The notes under the pieces are model-generated. The model was not told where the DNA came from and did not search any database. It worked only from the letters and a program-made list of their open reading frames with translations. Both the position numbers and the translations under genes were made by a program. From contig NZ_FOCT01000018.1 in NCBI RefSeq assembly GCF_900110185.1, forward strand, positions 1-57,521: a DNA stretch of 57,521 bases, in the 5' to 3' direction. The DNA is from Nitrosospira multiformis (lineage in GTDB: Bacteria > Pseudomonadota > Gammaproteobacteria > Burkholderiales > Nitrosomonadaceae). Every line of letters begins with the position of its first letter. The stretch's first letter is position 1. Of this stretch, positions 42,346 to 50,448 are shown piece after piece.

Positions 42346-43496
42346 GGTTGAGGGGTTGGCGATACCAGAGTCGGTAGTTGCAGGTCGCGAGGCGCAGTAC
42401 CCTCTATCATTTGCATTGAGTGCGTGGACCGGTCAAAGTCTATTCTCCGCTTTAGGGTTTGAGTACGTATTTCCCGCAAAGAATCAGTGCCTTCTACGGT
42501 AATTTTTTCCTCCTGTTCGGAAGCAATATCTGCAAAGGAGGCGAGAGGGTGCAAAAAACTTATCTCCATTTGCAACTCTCTATAACCGGCTTCCCGTAAC
42601 TCATCAAAACTTTTTTCATAAGGGGGATTTAACGTATCGCTATACTGGGAGGCAATGCCAGCCATGAGTTCGTTTGTAAGACTTGTCGCCTCCATAATTC
42701 TATGTATCTCGTCCCAGTGGGAGCCGTTCTTGCCGCGGCGGTCCCTCCCCATGCGCTGATATGACTCCACCCCGTACAGAATCTTGTCCCGCAATTGCTG
42801 CTTTGTTCTAATTGGCAAATGATAAATAGGGAAACTGTCTCTCGCTGGAAATTTTACCTTCGATGACCTTGTTCCCAAGAAGAGTGCATGATTGCCTTGA
42901 GCGATAAAATAATCAGTCGGAAAAATACGGTTAGGCTGAAATGCTATTTTTGGGTGACGGGACGCTTTGGGTGGTTTCAGGAAAACCCGGTTGACAACCT
43001 CACCACTTTCCATATCCAGGGGTACCAGATTGAGCCATGGCATGGAAATGACAGGAAAGGAGTCGAGCCCGGACAGTTTGTGATCAAACTCCTCCTTTGA
43101 TTTAAACGGCAGAAACTCATCCGCATCCAGAAAGAAAACCCATCCCGACATCTTCTGATCCACAAGGTTTTTTGCTACCCAGGTCATCAACTCAGATTGG
43201 TAATAGCCAGGTTCATCAAAAAAATAACATTCAATATTCGGGTATTTTTCCGACAGCAATTTTATGTATTCCCTTGAACCATCAGATGAAAGATGATCCA
43301 CCAGAATAATTCGATCGAATAAAGACAGAACATGCGCACAGAACGTCTCCAGGATGGTTTTTTCATTCCTGATCATAGTGACGAGCGTTGTTTTGTTTCT
43401 CGGAGGATCCCCAGCTTGACCTTCAGTTCCAAGCAAGGGAGTAGCCCATAGCAGCTTCCAGCGGGCGATGAATTGCAATCCGATGTAATTTTTCAC
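42342..43496 (-). CDS. Family 2-type glycosyltransferase
   Basis: A 384-aa protein with KTTLVTMIRNEKTILETFCA, then the GT2-4-type core DRIILVDHLSSDGSREYIKL and the DxD-type site WVFFLDADEFLPFKSKEEF. The following part, VISMPWLNLVPLDMESGEVV and HALFLGTRSSKVKFPARDSF, matches glycosyltransferases with HxxIYH-type ends (FPIYHLPIRTKQQLRDKI). It has a long helical C-terminus. It lies opposite the pyruvyl transferase. Confidence 0.82.
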   Translation of the reverse strand: MKNYIGLQFIARWKLLWATPLLGTEGQAGDPPRNKTTLVTMIRNEKTILETFCAHVLSLFDRIILVDHLSSDGSREYIKLLSEKYPNIECYFFDEPGYYQSELMTWVAKNLVDQKMSGWVFFLDADEFLPFKSKEEFDHKLSGLDSFPVISMPWLNLVPLDMESGEVVNRVFLKPPKASRHPKIAFQPNRIFPTDYFIAQGNHALFLGTRSSKVKFPARDSFPIYHLPIRTKQQLRDKILYGVESYQRMGRDRRGKNGSHWDEIHRIMEATSLTNELMAGIASQYSDTLNPPYEKSFDELREAGYRELQMEISFLHPLASFADIASEQEEKITVEGTDSLREIRTQTLKRRIDFDRSTHSMQMIEGTAPRDLQLPTLVSPTPQP

Positions 43497-43729
43497 GATG
43501 AAGGAATCGAGACGGGTTGTTTATATAATACAAGTGTGGAAGCTTTTTAAGCAGTTTTCATGCCAATAAAATATTAGTATTGGATATCAATTGATTAAGG
43601 GATATTCATGAGGCTAACACATTCAGCTGTTAATCAGCTCGACAGTAGATTCTTGTTTTCCGCCTTAATTTATTACTGCTTGGGGTGTAGATACGGTTAC
43701 CGATACTCAAGAGATGAATTCCGTTTGCC

Positions 43730-44845
43730 ATGCGCTACCCAAAATTACGTGACCGGATAGCCAGTTTTCTCGATATCCCCGTTCATATACCATCGCCTGT
43801 GAATTACGGTAACGATTTGCGTACCAAGGTAGATGGTGGTTTTCTGCATGTTCGAAGTGAGCGCACAGAGCTTATCCTCTCCCCTGAAGCCTTGGGCACT
43901 GTTTTTCTATTACCCGCGATTGCCATGCGTCGGCGTCTTGTGGGCGGCGCATGTGATCCTGTGTGGTTAGGAAACACGGAGCGGATCCTTGAACAGGTTA
44001 ATGAGTGGTGGGGGTGGCAGGAGATTCGACCTGGCTTTGCACCAGGTAACCCTGGCCAGCCAAGCCGGAGTGTTGGGTTAGCGTTCAGCTTGGGGGTTGA
44101 TTCGTTTTATTCCTGTTTTTTTGCCGATCCCCCTCCTAATCTTTTAATTCTGGCTTCCGGATTTGATGTTCCCATAGAAAGAAAAGATATTCTGATACCA
44201 ATGTGCAATTCATTGGCCACAGTAGCCGAGGTATCTGGAAAAGACTGGACGGTGATTGAAACAGATCTGAGAAAGCATCGCCTCTTTCGGAGAGTATCCT
44301 GGGAAGCTTCCCATGGGGCCGCAGTCGCATTTTTGGGGCATCTGTTGCAGGAACATATCGGTTCTTTGCTTATTTCCTCGAGCTACGATCAGAACCATTT
44401 AGGTCCCTGGGGTTCACATCCTGATCTTGATCCTTACTGGTCCTCCAGTCGGCTTTCAGTCAGAAGCATAGGCCATGAAGTTTCCAGATCAGAAAAGATA
44501 AGGCGATTGGTAAATCATCCTGTTGCGAGATCACTGATGAAGGATCATTTACGCGTATGCTGGGAATACCCATCGTCACTGGGAAACTGTGGTTATTGTC
44601 ATAAATGCGTATTGTTGCGCATGACTTTGCTTTGGTTTGCACCAGGTTTAAAGCTTCGTACTTTGCCGGAAGATATACCTCTAGTTCAGGCTATTGAGGC
44701 GCTACCCCCATTACCAAACGATTTATCACTTAACTTCCGCAGGGAACTGGTAGGTCATCTTGATCCCCCTGTGGATAGAGCGCTGCAGAAGCTGATTCGA
44801 CGCTCAGAAGAAAGTATTAAAAAGATAACTCACGGCAGTCTTTAG
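43730..44845 (+). CDS. PP-loop ATPase-like protein with a QueC-type zinc site
   Basis: A 371-aa protein with a modified PP-loop, VGLAFSLGVDSFYSCFFAD (SLGVDS for SGGxDS), and a Cys cluster VCWEYPSSLGNCGYCHKCVL (C-X9-C-X2-C-X2-C). QueC has the like spacing C-X8-C-X2-C-X2-C. SSYDQNHLGPWGSHPDLDPY and VRSIGHEVSRSEKIRRLVNH also fit that fold. PP-loop enzymes adenylate a carboxylate or carbonyl before attack by an amine. An N-terminal 110-aa region is not seen in QueC. With a pyruvyl transferase and glycosyltransferases nearby, it may make an amide or nitrile-type sugar change; this is inference. Confidence 0.7.
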   Translation: MRYPKLRDRIASFLDIPVHIPSPVNYGNDLRTKVDGGFLHVRSERTELILSPEALGTVFLLPAIAMRRRLVGGACDPVWLGNTERILEQVNEWWGWQEIRPGFAPGNPGQPSRSVGLAFSLGVDSFYSCFFADPPPNLLILASGFDVPIERKDILIPMCNSLATVAEVSGKDWTVIETDLRKHRLFRRVSWEASHGAAVAFLGHLLQEHIGSLLISSSYDQNHLGPWGSHPDLDPYWSSSRLSVRSIGHEVSRSEKIRRLVNHPVARSLMKDHLRVCWEYPSSLGNCGYCHKCVLLRMTLLWFAPGLKLRTLPEDIPLVQAIEALPPLPNDLSLNFRRELVGHLDPPVDRALQKLIRRSEESIKKITHGSL

Positions 44846-45152
44846 TAGAAAACCTGAACTACCTACCTCGGCTCATCAGTATCTGATGTTTCTAGCTGAC
44901 TATGTATATGTAGCAAAGAATTCCTTGTGCGTTGCCCACACCCGCGATTACGATTGATCGGAGGCGCGTAAAGTATCCCAAATTCATCATGGATTTCTCC
45001 CTGCAAGTCTCTGGTAGTTCCCTTTCCAAGAAGAAATTGCACGAGATTAGCTTGACGTTCGTTTAGGTGTACGTGGCTTAACGCACGAATGATTTACAGC
45101 GTTGCTTATCATTTCCTTACAGCAGATTCGCTGGGTTAGCATGAGGCATGAC
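44846..45152. other. Non-coding gap
   Basis: About 300 bases without a supported gene; a minus-strand frame (45047-45241) is the shadow of the next gene. No clear signals. Confidence 0.45.
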
Positions 45153-45547
45153 ATGAAAAACACTATTCTCTTAACAAAGATGGCGCGATCAATGCTCGTT
45201 ACGGGCTTGGTATTGGAATAACAGGTGCCGCGTATGCACAAGGTGGCGCAGGCGGTGCAGCGGGCGGCGTAGTGGGCGGTGCAGCAGGCGGGGGAAGTGC
45301 TGAGAGTGGCGCCGGTAGCGGTGGCATGGTAGGCCAGGCTGGTCCCGCTACCAGTGGCGCCGCTACAGGCCAGGCTGGCAGCGAAATGTCTGGCATGAGT
45401 AAAGAATTGCCTGGCTTGGGAAAAGAGTCTCCCCGGCGTGAGCAGGGTGTTCCCGGACTGGGAAGCTCTGTCAAGCCCCGAGGGGGCGCTGCCGCTGGAT
45501 CGAACAGTCCCCCAGGGGAGAACCCCCCATCTGTGCCAAGATATTAA
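45153..45547 (+). pseudogene. Exported Gly/Ala-rich protein, frameshifted
   Basis: ATG 45153 starts a signal peptide (MKNTILLTKMARSMLVTGLV-L) that ends at TAA 45219. One added base near 45216 would give ...LVLGITGAAYAQ, a normal cleavage site, and continue GGAGGAAGGVVGGAAGGGSA to VPRY. The mature part is Gly/Ser/Ala-rich, then Pro/Ser-rich. No fold is recognised. Either the gene is dead or one base was lost in assembly. Confidence 0.7.
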
Positions 45548-45581
45548 GTTTGTCGCGGATGTTTTCGGACGTTTAAATCTG

Positions 45582-45613
45582 ACTGTATCAAAAGGGAACC
45601 CTTTTGATACAGT
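45582..45613. repeat. 32-bp perfect inverted repeat
   Basis: ACTGTATCAAAAGGG (45582-45596) and CCCTTTTGATACAGT (45599-45613) are perfect inverted copies around AA. With 15-bp arms and a 2-nt centre it is unlike a usual terminator loop and lacks a T-run. It lies 35 nt after the Gly-rich gene. Confidence 0.7.
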
Positions 45614-45698
45614 GAAACTGGGAACAGCGGTGGGACTTGCCTACCGGTACCTGGAGGTTTGAGGGTTTGTAAACATTGCTCTGGATGCTCATCTAGTA

Positions 45699-46060
45699 TT
45701 ACTGTTCTTTACATCTCTCGACTATTCCCCCTGTTGTACCATCGCTTTCATGACGAAAGAGCGTGCTCGTCGAGCCTGCCCCTATGCCTTTCGTCCACCA
45801 TTCAAGACCCAACCGACATAGCGTGCGCCGCTTGCCGAAATGGCGATGGTCATCTCGCGTGATGTGTCTGCATACCGTACGATGGCGGTTGTACCCGGGC
45901 GATAGGCGGCGTCAATGCTATGGCCGCTTTCGCACCGATAGGAAATACTTTTCCCGGCAGCAGCGGTTCCAGACGCAGCAGACGTGCTAGCCGGAGAAAA
46001 ATGTCCACAACCGGTTATGGTGATCGCCAGGAAAGAAATAGTGTGCAGGAGAATTTTCAT
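45699..46060 (-). pseudogene. MliC-type lysozyme inhibitor lipoprotein, frameshifted
   Basis: ATG 46060 (MKILLHTISFLAITITGCGH) begins a lipoprotein signal with the Cys of a TGC-G lipobox. The MliC domain follows: SISYRCESGHSIDAAYRPGT, AIVRYADTSREMTIAISASG-ARYVG. The frame then ends at 45782 with WVLNGGRKA. One added base near 45812 gives the conserved GLEWWTKG motif and continues GAGSTSTLFRHESDGTTGGI to a stop at 45699. MliC proteins block c-type lysozyme. The function is lost unless the shift is an assembly error. Confidence 0.78.
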
Positions 46061-46736
46061 ACGCCTGCTCTGACTCCTGGGTTCAATACCTGCGCACCCT
46101 CTCCAAAGCTCCCCGCTCACTTTTCCTAATCAACTAAAGACCGAAGAAGTTTACCTTAGCCTCACTAAATGAATTCGTTCAATAAATGCCTTCCCGCGGC
46201 CTCTCCTTCCACCCCATGGAATAGTTCTCCATATCGCCGAAAGCTTTGCTATCCCATCGGTGTATAGCGACCCGGTAGCACCGTTTTGGGAGCACCTCGT
46301 GCTCAAGAATGGGTAGATTTAATCCACAATTCATTGTCGAAGGTTCTTACACTCAATGATAGAGATATGCCTAAATCTTCTTTTAAGTCTCTCTGTTTTA
46401 TGCATTGATAATGCATGGCATAGTATTTGCTTGGATCAATGGGGAATCTAAGGAAGATTTTCTGATGTGCTTACAGGAAAGGGAAAAATAAAAAAACAAT
46501 CCTTCATGGCCCTGGCAGCTGCGGGCACTGTAATGCGCGCTACAGCTTGGAAGGCAAACTGATTGATCCTCCCATCGATCCTGACGGTACGCCCCCCGGA
46601 ATGCGATGCTTACTTACCCTGTTACCCTCGATTGATACCCTCGGGGGAAACATCAATAGGCATTCAGGCAGCCCATGCGCCGATGGATTCCTGCCATTAA
46701 GTCTGTTTGTTCACTTGCAGTTGAGTTGAATCGATC
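46061..46736. other. Largely non-coding region with a sigma54 promoter match
   Basis: No intact gene. Downstream of the promoter at 46416 a short frame from GTG 46466 reads LTGKGKIKKQSFMALAAAGT and VMRATAWKAN-stop (about 31 aa), like the signal peptide of a PEP-CTERM protein, and nothing recognisable follows. It may be a remnant. Confidence 0.4.
46416..46431 (+). promoter_or_regulatory. Sigma54 (RpoN) promoter
   Basis: TGGCATAGTATTTGCT matches TGGCAYR-N4-TTGCW with correct GG/GC spacing. A palindrome TGCATT-GAT-AATGCA (46401-46415) abuts it. AAGGAAG at about 46452 could serve the short frame after it. The nearest long gene is the GT4 at 46737. Confidence 0.6.
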
Positions 46737-47894
46737 ATGATAAAAAAAGAAAAGTACAAGACAATCATAATGCTCGGAACATCGCCTGAAGCACATGGTG
46801 GAATCGCGACTGTAGTCGGCAACTACCGAGATTGCGGTGTGCTGAAGAAATGGAAGGTCAAGTATATAGTGACGCATGTGCAGGGTTCGGGATTTGCAAA
46901 AGCATGTGCGGCAGGAGTAGCGATACTACAGTTACTTTACATGCTGGTTACTGGTCGGATCGGATTGCTTCATGTGCACATGTCTTCAAGAGCAAGCACA
47001 TGGAGGAAGTCACTTTTTCTGCTGATGGGGATGATGTTTCGGGTCCCGTATCTCATTCACTTGCATAGTCCGGATTTTGTTGATTTTTTTGAGCATGAGT
47101 GCGGAGAACGTAGAAAGAAGTTAATCAGATTTCTGCTATCGCGGGCGCTATATGTTATTGCCTTATCCCAAGGTTGGGCTAAAGATATTAAGAAGATTTC
47201 TCCTGCTACACGTACAGTAATTCTTTTTAACTCCGTACCGCTACCTACTGCGATGTTACGTGAGAAAGAGATAGACGAAAGTAGCAGCGAGCTATGTGAT
47301 CCTCCTCTTATATTATTTCTTGGTCAGGTTGGTAAGCGTAAAGGTACATTTGACCTGATTCGAGCGGTAGCGTTACTGAGCGAAAACTTCAGGTTAATTA
47401 TCGGGGGCGATGGCGAACTACAGCGGGCACAGATGTTGTCGGAAGAACTGGGTGTCAGTGACAAGATTCTGTTTGCGGGGTGGCTTGGTAAAGCAGAAAA
47501 AGATCATTTGCTCGCTCGAGCGGCTATCTTTGTACTTCCTTCATACCACGAAGGGGTGCCTATGGCGATCCTGGAAGCGATGTCCTGGGGGGTTCCCATT
47601 GTAACTACCCCTGTTGGAGGCATACCCGAGGTGGTAACGGAAGGACAAGAGGGCCTACTGGTAAACTCTGGTGATATCGTAGGACTCGCACATGCGTTAG
47701 CGCGTCTGCTTGCTGCGCCATCACTTCGCCGGGAATTCGGAGAAAGAGGAAGGCACAAGATCGAGTCCAAGTTCTCTATAAAGGTTCTGCAACCGCAATT
47801 GGAACAGTTGTGGGTGGACTCGGGTATGCCGGAGCCGGAGCCAGTGATGCAGGGAGGGGAGGTGCCTGCCCCTGAGATTCAGCCTAAAGTATGA
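46737..47894 (+). CDS. Family 4 glycosyltransferase
   Basis: A 385-aa GT-B enzyme. The N-terminal part has IIMLGTSPEAHGGIATVVGN (donor/acceptor Gly loop) and LLHVHMSSRASTWRKSLFLL. The C-terminal part has FLGQVGKRKGTFDLIRAVAL, FRLIIGGDGELQRAQMLSEE, ILFAGWLGKAEKDHLLARAA and the EX7E-like site YHEGVPMAILEAMSWGVPIV. It probably transfers a sugar during extracellular polysaccharide synthesis. The last 20 residues are Pro/Glu-rich. It converges with the flavoprotein gene. Confidence 0.9.
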   Translation: MIKKEKYKTIIMLGTSPEAHGGIATVVGNYRDCGVLKKWKVKYIVTHVQGSGFAKACAAGVAILQLLYMLVTGRIGLLHVHMSSRASTWRKSLFLLMGMMFRVPYLIHLHSPDFVDFFEHECGERRKKLIRFLLSRALYVIALSQGWAKDIKKISPATRTVILFNSVPLPTAMLREKEIDESSSELCDPPLILFLGQVGKRKGTFDLIRAVALLSENFRLIIGGDGELQRAQMLSEELGVSDKILFAGWLGKAEKDHLLARAAIFVLPSYHEGVPMAILEAMSWGVPIVTTPVGGIPEVVTEGQEGLLVNSGDIVGLAHALARLLAAPSLRREFGERGRHKIESKFSIKVLQPQLEQLWVDSGMPEPEPVMQGGEVPAPEIQPKV

Positions 47895-47901
47895 TCTCCG
47901 T

Positions 47902-49056
47902 CTACTCCATTACCGCCGGCAGCTCGGCAGCCAGTGCATTCTTTTCCTTGGTTGCCGCCCCTAGCAGGGCATAGCCGAGTAGTTTGCCCTCGGCGGCTTT
48001 GTACAGGGCCTTCACGCCGCTTTCATCTTCCTCCACTAGCCATTCGCCCTGCGCGCCGGCGGCGGGCGGTGAAACGACTGCAGGGCAGGCTGGCGTTTTA
48101 ACCAGGACAGGCATCGCCGGATAGCGTATCGGAGTGGGTGTTTCAGCGAGAGTCGATGCAAGCCCGCGGGCGGCGTGCATGATCGGCATGACGAAGGGTA
48201 AAATTCTGCCTTCCACCTCCGCACAATCGCCTAATGCGTAAATATCCTCATTGTGCGTCTGCAAGGAGCGGTTTACCACTATTCCGCGGTTTACCCCCAG
48301 CCCTGCAGCCTGGGCGAGATGGGTGCGGGGGCGCAATCCGACGGCGGAGAGCACGATATCGGTCTGCAGCGTTTCCCCGTTGGCCAGAGTCAGGTGAAAA
48401 CTTTCATGGATCCGTTCCACGTATTCGGTCGTGGCGCCCAGGTGAAAAACGACACCGGCAGCTTCGAGCCTGCGCTGCATGAAAGCACCTCCAGTCTGGG
48501 GCAGAAGCCGACCCAGCGGGTGGACACTGATATCGATTACCCTTACCCGATAACCTGCTGCCGTTAGATCATTCGCAAACTCACAGCCGATCAGGCCGGC
48601 TCCAAGGATGGTGACATCCTTTTTTCCTCCCAGGGCGTCGCATAGCCGCTGGTAATCCTCCAGATCGTTGACCGAAAGAATGTCTTTCGCACCTTCTCCT
48701 TCCAGCGGCAAGCGGATTGGATCGGCTCCCATGGCCAGAACGAGTTTGCTGTAGGAAACTTTCTCTCCATCCTGTAGAGTTATTGTTTTGCTGGATGGAT
48801 CAATAGCGCTTACGCGGCTATAAGGCCGAATTGTCAGCTTAAGCTGCTCGGCCATTTTCTCGGCGCTCGCGGTGACTATGGAAGCAGGTGTTTTGCCTGT
48901 CGCCAGGGCATTCGAAAGCATCGGCTTGGAATAGAAACCGCCGTGATCCGCGGAAATGATCAGAAGGGGCGTTGTAGTATCCAGTTTCCGGAATTCCCGT
49001 GCGACCGTGTAGCCGCCAAGGCCGCTGCCAATAATGACGATTGGTGGTGTGCTCAT
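47902..49056 (-). CDS. FAD-dependent pyridine nucleotide oxidoreductase (rubredoxin reductase-like)
   Basis: A 384-aa two-dinucleotide-fold flavoprotein. FAD: PIVIIGSGLGGYTVAREFRK and LVLAMGADPIRLPLEG. NAD(P)H: DVTILGAGLIGCEFANDLTA. Late FAD: IYALGDCAEVEGRILPFVMP. This matches NADH:rubredoxin/flavorubredoxin reductases, which pass electrons to rubredoxin or detoxification enzymes. No rubredoxin gene precedes it; the minus-strand frame upstream (49053-49397) overlaps its ATG but has no known content. Substrate is therefore open. Confidence 0.87.
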   Translation of the reverse strand: MSTPPIVIIGSGLGGYTVAREFRKLDTTTPLLIISADHGGFYSKPMLSNALATGKTPASIVTASAEKMAEQLKLTIRPYSRVSAIDPSSKTITLQDGEKVSYSKLVLAMGADPIRLPLEGEGAKDILSVNDLEDYQRLCDALGGKKDVTILGAGLIGCEFANDLTAAGYRVRVIDISVHPLGRLLPQTGGAFMQRRLEAAGVVFHLGATTEYVERIHESFHLTLANGETLQTDIVLSAVGLRPRTHLAQAAGLGVNRGIVVNRSLQTHNEDIYALGDCAEVEGRILPFVMPIMHAARGLASTLAETPTPIRYPAMPVLVKTPACPAVVSPPAAGAQGEWLVEEDESGVKALYKAAEGKLLGYALLGAATKEKNALAAELPAVME

Positions 49057-49444
49057 GCTTGAGTTTTTGCCCTATTGACGTTGCTGCTCGTACTGCAACG
49101 TGTTGCTGAGGCTGCTCCGGTTTCGATTCGCGCTGCGTTCAATGCTTCCCTGTTGGGGACCGTATCGCCAGGGACGATACGGTAAGAGTTGCTACGATAT
49201 TTTTGAAATGCAATCATTCTGCTCCAGGGTGGATTTCTCCAAAATGTCGATTTGATTTTTGATGTGCCGGAAAATTCCAGTCTGCCCATGATGCTTTTGC
49301 TCCAGAGCATGGAGAAAAAATTTGAGACGAATATGCTCATGTTTACTGCCATTTCCATCAGATACCGAAAGTTTACACCAGACCAGCTTAGACTCATGCG
49401 AAAATCGGGGCAGAAAACGAGGAGCGAAGGTGAATAATCACTGA
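49057..49444. other. Region without a recognised gene
   Basis: Both strands have open frames (minus 49053-49397, plus about 49205-49437, reading NVDLIFDVPENSSLPMMLLL on the plus strand). Neither shows a ribosome site or family features. The minus frame overlaps the flavoprotein start by ATGA, its only support. Confidence 0.3.
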
Positions 49445-49496
49445 CACAGTCAGTACACAGGCACGGGTATCACAGTCAGTACACAGGCACGGGTAT
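49445..49496 (+). repeat. 26-bp tandem duplication at the glxR start
   Basis: Two perfect copies of a 26-bp unit (CACAGTCAGTACACAGGCAC plus GGGTAT) lie at 49445-49470 and 49471-49496. Copy 2 runs into G, which makes the ATG start of glxR; copy 1 runs into C (ATC). The ribosome site, such as it is, lies in the repeat. Confidence 0.9.
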
Positions 49497-50433
49497 GACG
49501 GGCAGAACGAAAATTGGTTTCATCGGTCTTGGCATCATGGGTAAGCCGATGGCGAGCCATCTGATCAGGGGCGGTCATGCCTTATTTCTGCATTCCCGCA
49601 GCGGTGTGCCGTCGGAATTGCTCACGCAGGGTGGGCAAGCGTGTTCTTCACCGGCTGAAGTCGCGCAGAATGCTGACCTTATCATTACCATGCTTCCGGA
49701 CACGGGTGATGTGGAGCGGGTGCTGTTCGGTGATAAGGGAGTTGCGGAGGGATTGAGCACGGCGCGAAGTAAAGGCGGGATCGTGATGGATATGAGTACT
49801 ATCTCGCCAGCTGAGACGCGGAAATTCGCGGCTGAAATCAATGAGCTTGGGTGCGAATACGTGGATGCTCCCGTTTCAGGGGGAGATATCGGCGCTCGAA
49901 ACGCCACTCTCACCATCATGGTGGGCGCCACTTCTTCGGCATTCGTGCAGGTGAAGCCGGTTCTTGAGTTAATGGGTAAAACGATAACCCTGATCGGTCC
50001 CAATGGCACGGGCCAGGTTTGCAAGCTTGCCAATCAGATCATCGCCGCGCTTACTATCGAGGCGGTGAGTGAAGGTCTGTTGTTTGCCTCAAAAGCGGGT
50101 GCCGATGTGCGGAAAGTACGCCAGGCGTTAATGGGCGGTTTTGCCTACTCCCGTGTGCTGGAAGTACACGGAGAGCGCATGATCGAGCGCGCGTTTGAGC
50201 CCGGATTTCGCGTCGAGCTGCATCAGAAGGATCTGGGTCTTGCTTTGTCCAATGCCCGTACATTGGGTGTGAGCCTGCCAGGTACGGCGACTGTCCAGGA
50301 ATTGCTGAATGCGTGCATTGCGCACGGTGGTGCCGCATGGGATAGTTCGGCAATGGTACGGATGCTGGAAAAATTGGCGAATCATGAGATCGAGCCCCCG
50401 GAAGGCTCGGACGATAAATCATGGGTTGAATGA
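49495..50433 (+). CDS. glxR: 2-hydroxy-3-oxopropionate reductase (tartronate semialdehyde reductase)
   Basis: It reduces tartronate semialdehyde to D-glycerate with NAD(P)H. Features: dinucleotide site IGFIGLGIMGKPMASHLIRG, substrate motif DAPVSGGDIGARNATLTIMV, and catalytic Lys region QVCKLANQIIAALTIEAVSE with KAGADVRKVRQALMGGFA. Its 312-aa length is slightly above the usual 292-300. It is followed 15 nt later by glcD; together with glcDEF this would return 2-phosphoglycolate carbon to glycerate, as expected in an organism with RuBisCO. Glyoxylate carboligase is not in the window. Confidence 0.9.
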   Translation: MTGRTKIGFIGLGIMGKPMASHLIRGGHALFLHSRSGVPSELLTQGGQACSSPAEVAQNADLIITMLPDTGDVERVLFGDKGVAEGLSTARSKGGIVMDMSTISPAETRKFAAEINELGCEYVDAPVSGGDIGARNATLTIMVGATSSAFVQVKPVLELMGKTITLIGPNGTGQVCKLANQIIAALTIEAVSEGLLFASKAGADVRKVRQALMGGFAYSRVLEVHGERMIERAFEPGFRVELHQKDLGLALSNARTLGVSLPGTATVQELLNACIAHGGAAWDSSAMVRMLEKLANHEIEPPEGSDDKSWVE

Positions 50434-50448
50434 GTTGAATTGGCGGCA

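Noticed and set aside
49053..49397. Minus-strand frame overlapping the flavoprotein start by ATGA, considered as a rubredoxin
   Set aside because: It has no CxxC pairs and no known features; the overlap may be chance.
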